From: Boseongicola aestuarii
GTDB lineage: Bacteria > Pseudomonadota > Alphaproteobacteria > Rhodobacterales > Rhodobacteraceae
Direction: 5' to 3'
Assembly (NCBI RefSeq): GCF_900184815.1
Contig: NZ_FXXQ01000006.1
Coordinates: 124,001 to 188,000 of the forward strand
DNA length: 64,000 nt
This document shows, in pieces, positions 7,520 to 17,123 of this stretch (positions within the stretch are counted from its first letter, which is position 1; the number at the start of each line of letters is the position of its first letter). Made by a program: the position numbers and the translations under genes. A model generated the notes under the pieces. It was not told where the DNA came from and made no database searches. It saw only the letters and a program-made list of their open reading frames with translations.

Positions 7520-8563
7520 ATGACAACCATCGTATCACTTAAATCGGCTGTTGCCGCAGCGGCGATTGGCGTCGCGTCGACGTTGGGCGTGTTCGCGCCG
7601 ACAGCAGCGGATGCACAGACCGAGCTTCGGCTTCATACTTTTGTGCCGCCGGGTCACATCATTGTGCGCGAGATCATCGAACCGCTGGCGGCGGACATTG
7701 CCGAACTGACGGGCGGTGAGCTGACGATGACGGTCTATCCGTCGATGCAGCTTGGCGGCAAAGCGCCGGACCTGATCCGGCAGGCGCAGGATGGCACAGT
7801 TGATCTGGTGTTTACGCTGCCGGGCTACACTTCGCCAATATTCCCACGCACGCAAATGATCGAACTGCCGGGTCTTCGACCAGATGGTACATCGACCACC
7901 GAATTAATGTGGGATCTGCTTGAGGGCGGCTATTTCGACCCCGAGTATGAAGGATTGAAGGTCGCGGCTCTCTGGGCTGCCGACGATGCCGGCCTCTATA
8001 CACGAGACAAGCCAATTCGCTCGCTTGCCGACGTCAAAGGTATGCTTCTGCGTTCGCCTTCGGCTGCGCAAGCTGCACAAATCGAGAAGATGGGTGCGAC
8101 GCCAGTCGCCATGCCGATCCCTCAGCTCTACCCACAACTTGAGCGCGGCGTAATCGATGGCGCGATGGTGCCGTTCACCACTATTCTCGATTTTCGGATG
8201 CATGAGGTGGCAAACTATTTCACCATCACTGGACCGCTGTTCGGTCGCTCGCAGTTCCTGATCGTGATGAATGAAGATAGCTACAACGGTCTATCGGCAG
8301 AGCATCAGTCTGTTCTTGACGGTCTCTTTGGCGAAGAACTGAGCCAGAAGGCGACAGACGCTTATCTTGACCGGGCAGCTGAAAGCATTCAGTTCGTGCG
8401 GGACGCAAGCGACAAGGAAGTGATCGAGCTGACTGAAGCGCAGCAGAGTGAGATCTCCGACATTCTCGCGCCGCTCTATGTAGAGTGGCTGGCATCGATG
8501 GAAGAGCAGGGTATCGATGGTCAAGCCATGCTCGACGCCGCCGGCGTCGAAGTAATGAACTGA
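7520..8563 (+). CDS. dctP: TRAP transporter substrate-binding protein (DctP family)
   Basis: 347 residues with a Sec signal peptide (cleavage probably after ADA-Q near residue 33). GGGAGG lies 6-11 bp upstream of the ATG. The mature part has DctP features: LRLHTFVPPGH at the first strand, VDLVFTLPGYTS, and the VKGMLLRSPSAAQ region around residue 175 containing the family arginine that salt-bridges a substrate carboxylate. It delivers an organic acid to the DctQM membrane complex encoded 6 bp downstream. Given its neighbours, the ligand is likely an aromatic or ring-opened carboxylate (inference). The 126-bp gap before it could hold its own promoter. Confidence 0.92.
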   Translation: MTTIVSLKSAVAAAAIGVASTLGVFAPTAADAQTELRLHTFVPPGHIIVREIIEPLAADIAELTGGELTMTVYPSMQLGGKAPDLIRQAQDGTVDLVFTLPGYTSPIFPRTQMIELPGLRPDGTSTTELMWDLLEGGYFDPEYEGLKVAALWAADDAGLYTRDKPIRSLADVKGMLLRSPSAAQAAQIEKMGATPVAMPIPQLYPQLERGVIDGAMVPFTTILDFRMHEVANYFTITGPLFGRSQFLIVMNEDSYNGLSAEHQSVLDGLFGEELSQKATDAYLDRAAESIQFVRDASDKEVIELTEAQQSEISDILAPLYVEWLASMEEQGIDGQAMLDAAGVEVMN

Positions 8564-8569
8564 GCCCTG

Positions 8570-9076
8570 ATGCTTGACACTTTCGAGCGCTGGTTCGAAC
8601 GAGGTCTGAGGCTGCTCGCTTACGCGGGCGGCCTCATTCTAGCTGGTTTGGCCACTCTGATCATTTACGAAATCTGCGCACGCTATTTCTTCGGCCGCCC
8701 TTTTCGGGGCGGCTTTGAGATGACCGAGCTTGCGATGTCGCTCATCGTCGCCTGCGGATTGCCATATACGGCGATTATGCGGGGTCATGTGTCCGTTGAT
8801 CTCTTTTCAAACTGGCTCGATAGGCCGTCCATGCGCTGGCTCAACTTTTCGGTTCACGCACTTGGGGCGATTGTCCTCGGTATTCTTGCGTGGCAGAGCT
8901 TTGGCTATGCGCTGAAAGGATATGGTTACGGCGATATCTCAAACATGATGCGTATCCCCAAATATCCTTTCCAGTTTGCTATCGCGACGTCGGCAGGTCT
9001 CTTCACGGTTGTTCTGGTGCTCGACGCACTGAAAGCCCTGCGTCCACAAGAAAAGCCCCAAAAGGAAACCTCATGA
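8570..9076 (+). CDS. dctQ: TRAP transporter small permease subunit (DctQ)
   Basis: 168 residues with four hydrophobic membrane segments (roughly residues 12-34, 45-65, 88-108 and 128-150), standard for DctQ. The R-P-F-R-G-G-F-E-x-T-E segment after the first helix and the GHVSVDLF motif are characteristic of the family. It forms the small membrane subunit that pairs with DctM. Its stop overlaps the ATG of dctM by the 4-bp ATGA at 9073-9076, indicating translational coupling. Confidence 0.92.
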   Translation: MLDTFERWFERGLRLLAYAGGLILAGLATLIIYEICARYFFGRPFRGGFEMTELAMSLIVACGLPYTAIMRGHVSVDLFSNWLDRPSMRWLNFSVHALGAIVLGILAWQSFGYALKGYGYGDISNMMRIPKYPFQFAIATSAGLFTVVLVLDALKALRPQEKPQKETS

Positions 9077-10380
9077 CCCCGATGCTCGCCGGCCTTCTGG
9101 GCTTTGGCGCACTCTTTGTGCTTCTGGCAATTCGAATGCCCATCGGATTGGCCATGATGGTTGTTGGCGCAAGCGGCATTGCCGTTCTCAACTCACCCAC
9201 GGCTGCGTTGAACAATATGGGCTCATTTGCCTTTTCCTATTCGGCTGTCTTCACGCTAAGCGTTATTCCGCTGTTTGTTCTGATGGGCGCATTTGCCAGC
9301 GTCTCCGGCATGGGCGCGGACATGTACCGCGCTGCATATAGTTTCGTGGGACATAGGCGCGGCGGTTTGGCTGCGGCGACAATAATCGCCTGTGCCGGTT
9401 TCGCAGCTCTCTCAGGCTCTTCAATCGCAGCGGCCGCAACTATGGGCAAAGTCTCGCTTCCGGAGATGGAGCGCTATAAATACAGCTCCCGTCTTGCTAC
9501 CGGTTCCATCGCGGCGGGGGGTACCCTCGGCATCTTGATCCCGCCATCGACGGTCTTGATTGTCTATGCGCTGTTGACCGAACAGTCGGTCGGGAGACTT
9601 TTCCTGGCGGGTTTCCTGCCAGGGCTCTTGCTAACGCTTCTTTTCATCGCAACGGTTTTCATTGTGGCGATCATGAACCCGGATGCGGGTCCGCCCGGCG
9701 AGCGCGTCGCAATGAAAGAACGATTCAAAACCCTTTTTGGGTCGGGCGCCCTGATCTTTGTGGTTCTGATTGTTATCGGGGGAATTTACGCCGGTATCTT
9801 CACAGTCACAGAGGCCGCAGCAGTTGGCGCGGGGCTGACCTTTTTGCACGCGCTTTGGTCGCGTCGCCTTACGATAGCGAGGTTTTTCGAAGCCCTTCTC
9901 GACACGATCAAGACGACGGCCATGGTCTTTTTCATACTTATTGGCGCGCATTTCTTTGCGCCTTTTCTCGCTCTGACACGGATCCCTGTAAATCTTGCTG
10001 ATTGGATCGGTGAGCTTGCGATCCCCGCATTCGCGATCCTGATGGTAATCATCTTTGTCTACATCATCCTTGGTACCTTCATGGAAGGCTTCGCGATGAT
10101 GGTACTGACGGTTCCTATTGTCTTGCCGATCATCACGACGCTTGGCTACGATCCAATTTGGTTTGGGATTATCATGGTGGTCGTTCTGGAGATGGGCCTC
10201 ATTTCGCCACCTGTGGGATTAAACGTCTTCGTGGTCAAAGGGGTAGCACCCCATGTGCCTCTAAGTGAAGTCTACTGGGGCATTCTGCCGTTTTGGCTGG
10301 CAATGGGAGTATGCGTGATCCTATTGGTCGCCTTTCCGGACATCGCTCTGTTCCTTCCAAACACCATGCTTGGGCGCTAG
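9073..10380 (+). CDS. dctM: TRAP transporter large permease subunit (DctM)
   Basis: 435 residues, about 12 membrane segments, typical DctM length. The ATG at 9073 was chosen over earlier in-frame starts, which lie inside dctQ. Visible family motifs are RMPIGLAMM, GTLGILIPPST with the conserved I-P-P-S, and LISPPVGLNVFV. It forms the ion-coupled transport channel of the DctPQM system. AAAGGAAACC just upstream can serve as ribosome-binding site within the end of dctQ. Confidence 0.93.
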   Translation: MTPMLAGLLGFGALFVLLAIRMPIGLAMMVVGASGIAVLNSPTAALNNMGSFAFSYSAVFTLSVIPLFVLMGAFASVSGMGADMYRAAYSFVGHRRGGLAAATIIACAGFAALSGSSIAAAATMGKVSLPEMERYKYSSRLATGSIAAGGTLGILIPPSTVLIVYALLTEQSVGRLFLAGFLPGLLLTLLFIATVFIVAIMNPDAGPPGERVAMKERFKTLFGSGALIFVVLIVIGGIYAGIFTVTEAAAVGAGLTFLHALWSRRLTIARFFEALLDTIKTTAMVFFILIGAHFFAPFLALTRIPVNLADWIGELAIPAFAILMVIIFVYIILGTFMEGFAMMVLTVPIVLPIITTLGYDPIWFGIIMVVVLEMGLISPPVGLNVFVVKGVAPHVPLSEVYWGILPFWLAMGVCVILLVAFPDIALFLPNTMLGR

Positions 10381-10384
10381 CGAT

Positions 10385-10801
10385 ATGCCGCTCATCAATC
10401 GCAAGGATGTATTCATCGAGTGGGGCGATTGTGACCCTGCAGGGATCGTATATTATCCCCGCTATTTCGTGATGTTCGACAATGCCACCGTCGCCCTTTT
10501 CGCGGCTGCGGGGTTAAAAAAACACGAGATGGTCAAGACCTACGATATGGTAGGCTATCCGATGGTTGATACCGGTGCGCGTTTTATCCTTCCTTCGAAA
10601 TGGGGGGAAACGATCACCATCGAGTCACATGTTTCAGAGTGGAAACGTTCGAGCTTCGACATCAAGCACCGCGTTCTAAAGGGCGACGATCTGGCGATAG
10701 AGGCTTGGGAGACGCGCGTGTGGGTTGGACGGCATCCGGACGACCCGGAAAGAATAAAGAGCTTTCCCATTCCGGAAGATGTTAAGGCGCGCTTCGCTTA
10801 A
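10385..10801 (+). CDS. Acyl-CoA thioesterase, 4HBT hotdog family
   Basis: 138 residues from ATG 10385, 4 bp after dctM stops; an in-frame ATG at 10370 overlaps dctM and is less likely. The signature WGDCDPAGIVYYPRYF at residues ~11-26 is that of 4-hydroxybenzoyl-CoA-thioesterase-like hotdog enzymes, with the acidic catalytic residue in D-C-D-P-A-G. It should hydrolyse an acyl- or aroyl-CoA. Directly downstream is a 2-oxoacid:ferredoxin oxidoreductase whose product would be an acyl-CoA, so the thioesterase could release the free acid from that product. This pairing is inferred from gene order. Confidence 0.85.
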   Translation: MPLINRKDVFIEWGDCDPAGIVYYPRYFVMFDNATVALFAAAGLKKHEMVKTYDMVGYPMVDTGARFILPSKWGETITIESHVSEWKRSSFDIKHRVLKGDDLAIEAWETRVWVGRHPDDPERIKSFPIPEDVKARFA

Positions 10802-10833
10802 TCTGTGGCGGACCGCATAGGGAGTTTGATGTC

Positions 10834-13011
10834 ATGGAAGTGTCGTTCAAGAAGGAAATCGAAGACCTGAAGCTCGGGGATGGTGACACGTTTTATGGCG
10901 AAGGGATTCTCGCCGTGACCAAGGCTTTGTTGCAATCGGGCGTCGCCTACGTCGGTGGGTATCAGGGCGCGCCGGTTAGTCATCTTCTCGACGTATTGGT
11001 TCAATCCGAGGATATCCTAGACGAATTGGGTGTTCATCTTGAGACGTGTACCAACGAGTCCTCTGCCGCTGCCATGCTTGCTGCCTCGGTCCAATATCCG
11101 CTGAGGGGGTGTGTGACGTGGAAATCAATAGTCGGTACCAATGTTGCCGCAGACGCACTGTCGAACCTCGCGTCGCCTGGCGTGATTGGCGGAGCGTTAA
11201 TTGTCGTCGGCGAAGATTACGGCGAAGGAGCAAGTGTCATTCAGGAGCGTACACATGCCTATGCGCTCAAATCTTCGCTATGGTTGCTTGACCCACGACC
11301 GGAGTTGCCAAAGATCGTGGATCTGGTCGAAAAGAGCTTTGGTCTGTCCGAAGCGTCAAACACGCCTGTTATCATGGAGTTACGCATCCGCGCCTGCCAC
11401 GTCTTTGGCAGTTTCGAGACCAAAGACAACGTTGCACCACCAAAGTCGACAAGAGAAAAATTCGCCGAACCCGCACCATTTGACTATGCGCGTCTGGCGC
11501 ACCCGCCGGTGACATTCGTTCAGGAGAAAGACAAGGTTGCGCGGCGATTGCCCGCAGCACGCGAGTACATAGTCGAGAATGAACTGAACGAGTTCATGGG
11601 GCCTGCAAGTGATGACATTGGCATCATCACGCAAGGCGGATTGTTCAACGGGCTCAATGGGTGCCTCGCCGAAGCAGGGCTTTCAGATATTTACGGAAAT
11701 CTCTCTGTTTCGACCATGGTACTGAACGTTACACATCCTTTGGTACCCGATCAGATTATTGAATTCGCGAGGGGCAAGAAAGCTGTTCTAATCGTGGAAG
11801 AGGGGACGCCGGAATACATCGAACTCGCGGTGGGAAAGATACTTCGTCAGGCGGATTTGCAGACAGCGGTACACGGCAAGGACGTGCTTCCGGAGGCCGG
11901 TGAATATACTGCAGCTGTGGTCGGCAAAGGGGTGGCGGCGTTCTTGCAGAAATACGGACGCGATCCCGGTGATCTCGTAACTTGGCTGGACGGTGTTGAC
12001 GCCAACTTTGCTGCGCTCGAGGCTGACGCCCCTGGGACGCTGCCACCCCGTCCGCCCACGTTCTGCACAGGTTGCCCAGAGCGCCCAGTCTTTACTGCAA
12101 TGAAGCTAGTTCGCGAGGAACTTGGACCGGTTCATGTCTCGGTCGATATCGGCTGTCACGCGTTGGCGACCTTTCCGCCCTTCAGCCAGGGGCATTCGAT
12201 CCTTGGTTACGGCATGTCGCTTGCCGCGAATTCCGCGGTCTCGGCGACGCAGGACAAACGCCCCTTCACCGTCATGGGCGACGGGGGTTTTTGGCACAAC
12301 GGTCTGCTCACCGGCGTCGCGGGGTCTGTCTTCAATCAGGACGATTCCGTTCTTGTTGTCATGGACAATGGTTATTCGAGTGCGACAGGCGCACAGGATT
12401 TGCCGTCCAGTCGTCCGAAAGATCAGGGTCGTGGCAAGGGCCTAGATATGGAGAAGGCTCTCAAGGCCTTGGGTGTCACGTGGATCAAGCGTGTGGACAA
12501 TTACAAAGTCTCGACGATGGTCAAGACATTGCGGGAAGCGCGGACGACATCGCAAAAGGGTCTGAAGGTCATTTTGGCGGAAGGCGAATGCCAACTTGCG
12601 CGCCAGCGCCGCCTTAAGCCCGCTTTGGCCAAAGCTGTGGGCAGAGGCGAGCGTGTGGTTCGCACCCGCTTCTGGGTCGATGAAGAGACCTGTACGGGCG
12701 ATCATTCGTGTATCCGACTTTCAGGTTGTCCATCTCTCACGATCAAGCCAAATCCCGACCCTCTCCGCACGGACCCAGTGGCTCATGTCAATAACGACTG
12801 TGTTGGTTGTGGCTTATGTGGAGAGGTGAGCCATGCGGCCCAACTGTGTCCTTCATTTGCCCAGATTGATATCATTCAGAACCCGACGAAATGGGACAGG
12901 TTCTCAAAGCGGATTTCCGATCGCCTGATCCGGCTCTTCGGTGGGGATGTCGAGCCCGCTGGAGATCGCGATGCGAAGTCATCTGGCGCTGTTGGAGTGC
13001 CGGCGGAATGA
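10834..13011 (+). CDS. iorA: Indolepyruvate:ferredoxin oxidoreductase, alpha subunit (IorA-like)
   Basis: 725 residues. The N-terminal ~200 residues form the pyrimidine-binding/transketolase-like domain (YVGGYQGAPVSHLLD, TNESSAAAMLAASV). A FCTGCPERPVF motif near residue 411 and GDGGFWHNGLLTG near ~490 mark the TPP-binding domain. The last ~100 residues carry a two-[4Fe-4S] ferredoxin domain with C-x-x-x-x-x-C and CVGCGLCGE clusters. IorA-IorB enzymes oxidatively decarboxylate aryl- or acylpyruvates to acyl-CoA and reduce ferredoxin. The stop overlaps the iorB ATG by ATGA (13008-13011). Homologues occur in aerobic proteobacteria, but the substrate here is unknown; an arylpyruvate is plausible. 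Confidence 0.88.
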   Translation: MEVSFKKEIEDLKLGDGDTFYGEGILAVTKALLQSGVAYVGGYQGAPVSHLLDVLVQSEDILDELGVHLETCTNESSAAAMLAASVQYPLRGCVTWKSIVGTNVAADALSNLASPGVIGGALIVVGEDYGEGASVIQERTHAYALKSSLWLLDPRPELPKIVDLVEKSFGLSEASNTPVIMELRIRACHVFGSFETKDNVAPPKSTREKFAEPAPFDYARLAHPPVTFVQEKDKVARRLPAAREYIVENELNEFMGPASDDIGIITQGGLFNGLNGCLAEAGLSDIYGNLSVSTMVLNVTHPLVPDQIIEFARGKKAVLIVEEGTPEYIELAVGKILRQADLQTAVHGKDVLPEAGEYTAAVVGKGVAAFLQKYGRDPGDLVTWLDGVDANFAALEADAPGTLPPRPPTFCTGCPERPVFTAMKLVREELGPVHVSVDIGCHALATFPPFSQGHSILGYGMSLAANSAVSATQDKRPFTVMGDGGFWHNGLLTGVAGSVFNQDDSVLVVMDNGYSSATGAQDLPSSRPKDQGRGKGLDMEKALKALGVTWIKRVDNYKVSTMVKTLREARTTSQKGLKVILAEGECQLARQRRLKPALAKAVGRGERVVRTRFWVDEETCTGDHSCIRLSGCPSLTIKPNPDPLRTDPVAHVNNDCVGCGLCGEVSHAAQLCPSFAQIDIIQNPTKWDRFSKRISDRLIRLFGGDVEPAGDRDAKSSGAVGVPAE

Positions 13012-14558
13012 GCGGGGCGGCGAACACCCAGCCCAAACGCTTATTGATTGCGGCGATGGGCGGCGAGGGGGGCGGTGTGTTGGCCGGTTGGCTAACGAGC
13101 GCCGCACTGGATGCCGGTCTGTGGGTCCAGCGGACCTCGGTTCCTGGCGTTGCTCAACGCACCGGTGCAACAACCTACTACCTGGAGTTTCTACCAAAGA
13201 TGGGCACGGCCAAGCCGGTGATGGCACTCCATCCAGCACCGGGGCGCGTGGACCTCTTAGTCGCGACGGAGCTTTTGGAAGCCGTGCGGATGGTCAAGCT
13301 AGGGTTTGTTACTCCAGAGCGGACGCGTCTCCTCGCCTCGAGCCACAGGACGTATACTGTCGATGAAAAGAGCTCCATGGAGGACGGTCGACTTGACGTT
13401 GAGCCGATGATTGCGACATGCCGGGCTTTTGCCGCAGAAGCGAGCATCTTCGATCTTTCAAAGACGGCACTCGGTGTGTCGGCTCATCTGAATTCGGTGG
13501 TGATGGGGCTTGTTGCTGGTTCGGGGGCTTTACCAATACCGTTAGAGAGTTTTCGCAAGGCGATTCAGTCCGGAAAACGCGTGTCCGACGCCAATCTCCG
13601 TGGCTTTGAGGCCGGGCTTGCGCTGGCCGCGGAGGCGGTGGCCGTGCCCGATCTGAGGGGGGGTGCCAAACCGGCAAACCAACCTGCGGTGGCGACAGAC
13701 GAGGTACAGGCCCTTGAGCCTACGGATGAGACTGGATTCTTGCCCCAAGAGGCCGCAGGTCTTGCGGCGGAAGGCGTCAGACGACTGACAGATTATCAGA
13801 ATGCAGTCTACGCGTCTGAGTATCTTGAGCACCTGAGGCGTATTTCTGCGCACAACAACGCCACTCCTAAAATGCTTGCTGCCTTGGCGCGTCTTTTGGC
13901 GTTGCGCATGAGCTATGAAGACACGCACCGGGTCGCTGAATTGAAACTTCGGCAGGCCCGATTGTCTCGGGTTCGGGGCGAAGCGAAGGCACGGCTGGGT
14001 GAAATTGTCGACGTTAAGGAATTTATGAAGCCCGGACCCGAGGAGATCTTTGGACTGCTGCCGAAGTCACTGGGTAAACCGTTGGTTTCCCTGGCCGAGC
14101 GGCGCGGTTGGAGCAGCAGCTCTCTCCCGATGAAGGTCAAGACCACTCGGTTTTCCGGGTTCATCAGGCTGAAAGCCCTCGCATATGCCAAGCGCTGGCG
14201 TCCCAAGAGCCTCAGACATCATGAAGAGATGGAGTGGCTTGCGCTCTGGCTTCGGTATGTTGAGGCGGCACTGGACAAAATGCCCGAGGCGACCATTGAG
14301 ATCGTTGAGACGGCGCGTCTCGTCCGTGGCTACGGCTCGACCTACAAGCGCGGAATCCGAAACTGGTCGCTGATCGAAACTGAGATACTTGAGCCTTGTT
14401 TGTTTGGTAGCCTGTCGTGTGAGCAGTTGGCGGACGCGGTTCTTCAAGCACGTCTTGCCGCCGTAAAAGATCCGGACAGCGCGGCTCTCGACAAAGTTGT
14501 TACTGCATTTAAGGCGGTGGCTAGGACAACCCCACCAAGCGCCAGCGCGGCAGAGTAG
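13008..14558 (+). CDS. iorB: Indolepyruvate oxidoreductase beta subunit (IorB) fused to a C-terminal domain
   Basis: 516 residues from ATG 13008; the longer upstream frame lies inside iorA and is discarded. The first ~190 residues match the gamma-like IorB domain (MGGEGGGVLAGWL, TSVPGVAQRTGATTYYLE). The remaining ~300 residues are a helical, arginine- and leucine-rich domain of the kind often fused to proteobacterial IorB proteins (I believe this is DUF6537). The fusion more than doubles the archaeal IorB length (~200). Coupled to iorA by a 4-bp overlap. The extra domain has no known activity that I can assign. Confidence 0.85.
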   Translation: MSGAANTQPKRLLIAAMGGEGGGVLAGWLTSAALDAGLWVQRTSVPGVAQRTGATTYYLEFLPKMGTAKPVMALHPAPGRVDLLVATELLEAVRMVKLGFVTPERTRLLASSHRTYTVDEKSSMEDGRLDVEPMIATCRAFAAEASIFDLSKTALGVSAHLNSVVMGLVAGSGALPIPLESFRKAIQSGKRVSDANLRGFEAGLALAAEAVAVPDLRGGAKPANQPAVATDEVQALEPTDETGFLPQEAAGLAAEGVRRLTDYQNAVYASEYLEHLRRISAHNNATPKMLAALARLLALRMSYEDTHRVAELKLRQARLSRVRGEAKARLGEIVDVKEFMKPGPEEIFGLLPKSLGKPLVSLAERRGWSSSSLPMKVKTTRFSGFIRLKALAYAKRWRPKSLRHHEEMEWLALWLRYVEAALDKMPEATIEIVETARLVRGYGSTYKRGIRNWSLIETEILEPCLFGSLSCEQLADAVLQARLAAVKDPDSAALDKVVTAFKAVARTTPPSASAAE

Positions 14559-14567
14559 GACGTCGTC

Positions 14568-15302
14568 ATGAGCAATACCAAAACTGCTCTTGTGATCTCG
14601 GCACATTCAGCGGATTTCGTTTGGCGGTGCGGTGGTGCTATCGCCTTGCATCAGGAGCTTGGCTACTACGTTACTGTACTTTGTTTGTCTTACGGCGAGC
14701 GGGGCGAGAGCGCTAAGCTCTGGAAGCAGTCAGGCATGTCTCTGGAGAAGGTGAAATCTGAGCGAAAGGCCGAAGCGGAAGCTGCGGCAAGGGCGCTTGA
14801 GGTGCACGATATTCAATTTCTGGATTGCGGTGACTATCCGCTGGAGCTGTCGGAGGAGCAGAAGTTTCGTGTCGTTGACGTGATCCGGGATGTGCAACCG
14901 AATTTCATGCTCTCGCACTCGCAATACGACCCATACAACACCGATCACATGTACACGATGAAGCTTAGCCTTGAAGTGCGAATGATCGCGCAAGCGTGGG
15001 GCCACAAACCGGGTCAAAAGGTGCTTGGGGCGCCGCAGCTCTACCTTTTCGAGCCACACCAGACTGAACAGATGGGTTGGAAGCCTGATACCTTTCTCGA
15101 CATTACGTCGGTTTGGGACAAAAAGCGCGCTGCAATTGAATGCATGGAAGGGCAGCAGCATCTTTGGGATTACTACACCCGGGTTGCGCAAAACCGCGCG
15201 AACCATTTTCGACGGAACTCGGGCGGTCAGGCAGGGGGGCGCGCGGCAGAATACGCAGAGGGTTTCCAATCGGTCTTTCCGCGCACCGTGGACGAGCTTT
15301 GA
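14568..15302 (+). CDS. galB: 4-oxalomesaconate hydratase, GalB type (PIG-L fold)
   Basis: 244 residues. The N-terminus reads [18 protein letters not shown]: the PIG-L/LmbE metal motif in its GalB form, with His13 and Asp16 as zinc ligands and S-A in place of the usual [34 protein letters not shown] and the terminal [10 protein letters not shown] all agree with my memory of Pseudomonas putida GalB. GalB hydrates 4-oxalomesaconate to 4-carboxy-4-hydroxy-2-oxoadipate in the gallate pathway, a non-homologous replacement for LigJ. The two following genes encode the other two lower-pathway steps, which supports the call strongly. Confidence 0.92.
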   Translation: MSNTKTALVISAHSADFVWRCGGAIALHQELGYYVTVLCLSYGERGESAKLWKQSGMSLEKVKSERKAEAEAAARALEVHDIQFLDCGDYPLELSEEQKFRVVDVIRDVQPNFMLSHSQYDPYNTDHMYTMKLSLEVRMIAQAWGHKPGQKVLGAPQLYLFEPHQTEQMGWKPDTFLDITSVWDKKRAAIECMEGQQHLWDYYTRVAQNRANHFRRNSGGQAGGRAAEYAEGFQSVFPRTVDEL

Positions 15303-15303
15303 C

Positions 15304-15975
15304 ATGGGCGTAGTCGTTCAAAATATCCAACGGGCCAATCCTGAGCTGATCCGCTGCTTGGGCGAGGCAGGCGTTGCAACTGTACATGAAGCGCAGGGCC
15401 GCAAGGGGCTGATGTCTGCTGGGATGCGTCCTATTCAACAGAATTTCTCCATCGCTGGGTCGGCTGTTACGATATCGGCGCCACCGGGTGATAACTGGAT
15501 GATACATGTTGCCATCGAGCAGCTTCGCGACGGCGATATTCTGGTGCTGGCTCCGACGTCGCCTTGTGACATGGGGTATTTTGGGGATCTGCTTGCAACT
15601 TCGGCTATGGCGCGCGGTTGCCGTGCGGCAGTGCTTGATTCTGGCGTTCGAGATACGCGCGATCTTCGAGCTATGGGTTTTGCGGTTTGGTCCACGTCGA
15701 TCTCAGCGCAAGGGGCAGTGAAGGAGACCATCGGTTCGGTCAATGTGCCGATTGTCTGTGCTGGCGCGCTTGTGAATGCGGGTGACATCATTGTTGCAGA
15801 TGACGACGGTGTTTGCGTGGTCCCGCGACAGGACGCGAAAACGGTGATGGCACAGGCACAGGCACGTATGGACGCGGAAGCCGCAAAGCGCGAACGTTTC
15901 GAGGCTGGTGAGCTTGGTCTTGATATGTACGACATGCGCCCGCGTTTGAAAGCGAAAGGTTTGAAGTATGAGTAG
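15304..15975 (+). CDS. galC: 4-carboxy-4-hydroxy-2-oxoadipate aldolase (LigK/GalC/ProA type)
   Basis: 223 residues from ATG 15304, one base after the galB stop. RraA-fold protein with the class II aldolase motif [15 protein letters not shown] and [10 protein letters not shown] (Arg116/Asp117), the residues that hold the divalent metal and pyruvate in LigK. The length fits LigK (~228) and is longer than RraA itself (~160). It cleaves CHA to pyruvate and oxaloacetate and commonly also decarboxylates oxaloacetate. Adjacent galB- and galD-type genes make an RraA RNase-inhibitor role unlikely. Stop overlaps galD by 8 bp. Confidence 0.92.
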   Translation: MGVVVQNIQRANPELIRCLGEAGVATVHEAQGRKGLMSAGMRPIQQNFSIAGSAVTISAPPGDNWMIHVAIEQLRDGDILVLAPTSPCDMGYFGDLLATSAMARGCRAAVLDSGVRDTRDLRAMGFAVWSTSISAQGAVKETIGSVNVPIVCAGALVNAGDIIVADDDGVCVVPRQDAKTVMAQAQARMDAEAAKRERFEAGELGLDMYDMRPRLKAKGLKYE

Positions 15976-17032
15976 CGGCATCCCCTGCATGTGGATGCGC
16001 GGGGGAACCTCTAAAGGTGCGTATTTTCTGGCAGGGGATTTGCCCGCTGATCCCGAAGCGCGCGATGCGGTCTTGCTCAATTTGATGGGTTCGCCCGACC
16101 CGCGTCAGATCGATGGGATTGGGGGTGGGGATCCTCTTACCTCGAAAGTCGCTGTCGTTTCGCGGTCGGCTGGGGACCCGGCAGAAGTGGATTACCTCTT
16201 TCTGCAGGTTTTTGTGGATCAGGCATTGGTAAGCGATACGCAAAACTGTGGTAATATTCTCGCGGGGGTGGGCCCATTTGCGATTGAGAGGGGGCTCGTT
16301 GCCGTGTCTGGAGAAAAGACACCGGTCACAGTAAACATGCTAAATAGTGGTCAGCGTGCGAAGGTCAGTGTAGCCACTCCGCACGGTGTCGTTTCTTACG
16401 CAGGCAATGCGCGGATTGATGGTGTTCCCGGAGTTGCAGCACCGGTCTCGATTGAGTTTCAGGAAACCGCTGGATCGAGCTGCGGTGCATTATTTCCCAC
16501 GGGGCATGTTCGCGATACCATTCAAGGGATTGACGTGACTCTCATCGACAATGGCATGCCCGTCGTAGTCATGGAGGCAGCACAGCTAGGTATACGTGGT
16601 CAAGAGTCTCCGGCCGAACTGGAAGCAGACCACGAGTTGCGGGATCGTCTGGAGGCCATTCGCCTGGAAGCTGGCCCATTGATGAACCTTGGCGACGTGT
16701 CCCAGGCATCGGTACCAAAGCTGAGTCTTCTCAGCCTCCCACGAAATGGTGGGGCAATATCGACGCGAACATTCATACCTCATAGGTGTCACAAGGCGAT
16801 TGGTGTTTTAGGAGCAATTAGCGTGGCGACATCGATCGCGACACCGGGTGCAATCGGGAATACTTTGGCCGTTTTGCCCGAAGGCGATAGCAAAATTCTT
16901 TCAATTGAGCATCCGACTGGCGAGATGACCGTGATCTGCAGGGTTTCTGAGACGGGTATCAACCGATCGGAAGTCCTTCGAACTGCCAGAAAACTGATGG
17001 ACGGACAGGTTTTCCTGAAATCCAATTTATGA
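15968..17032 (+). CDS. galD: 4-oxalomesaconate tautomerase (GalD, PrpF-like)
   Basis: 354 residues; ATG 15968 lies within the end of galC. The protein has the PrpF/diaminopimelate-epimerase-like double fold with [13 protein letters not shown] at the start, [13 protein letters not shown], and [16 protein letters not shown] containing the first active-site cysteine region, with [10 protein letters not shown] in the second half. GalD converts the keto to the enol form of 4-oxalomesaconate so that GalB can hydrate it. PrpF (aconitate isomerase) is the alternative within the family, but the galBC context favours GalD. It is the last gene of the + strand aromatic series. Confidence 0.9.
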   Translation: MSSGIPCMWMRGGTSKGAYFLAGDLPADPEARDAVLLNLMGSPDPRQIDGIGGGDPLTSKVAVVSRSAGDPAEVDYLFLQVFVDQALVSDTQNCGNILAGVGPFAIERGLVAVSGEKTPVTVNMLNSGQRAKVSVATPHGVVSYAGNARIDGVPGVAAPVSIEFQETAGSSCGALFPTGHVRDTIQGIDVTLIDNGMPVVVMEAAQLGIRGQESPAELEADHELRDRLEAIRLEAGPLMNLGDVSQASVPKLSLLSLPRNGGAISTRTFIPHRCHKAIGVLGAISVATSIATPGAIGNTLAVLPEGDSKILSIEHPTGEMTVICRVSETGINRSEVLRTARKLMDGQVFLKSNL

Positions 17033-17123
17033 GGCCAATGCCGAAGCTCTGCCAAAAAACGTAATTCGGAGCTCGGACTGCAAGTGGTAACGGATTGGTT
17101 TCGTCTCAGACCGTTTACAGTTC

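Noticed and set aside
15304-15975. RNase E inhibitor RraA
   Set aside because: RraA is ~160 residues; the longer length, the DSGVRD metal motif and the galB/galD neighbours point to the CHA aldolase.
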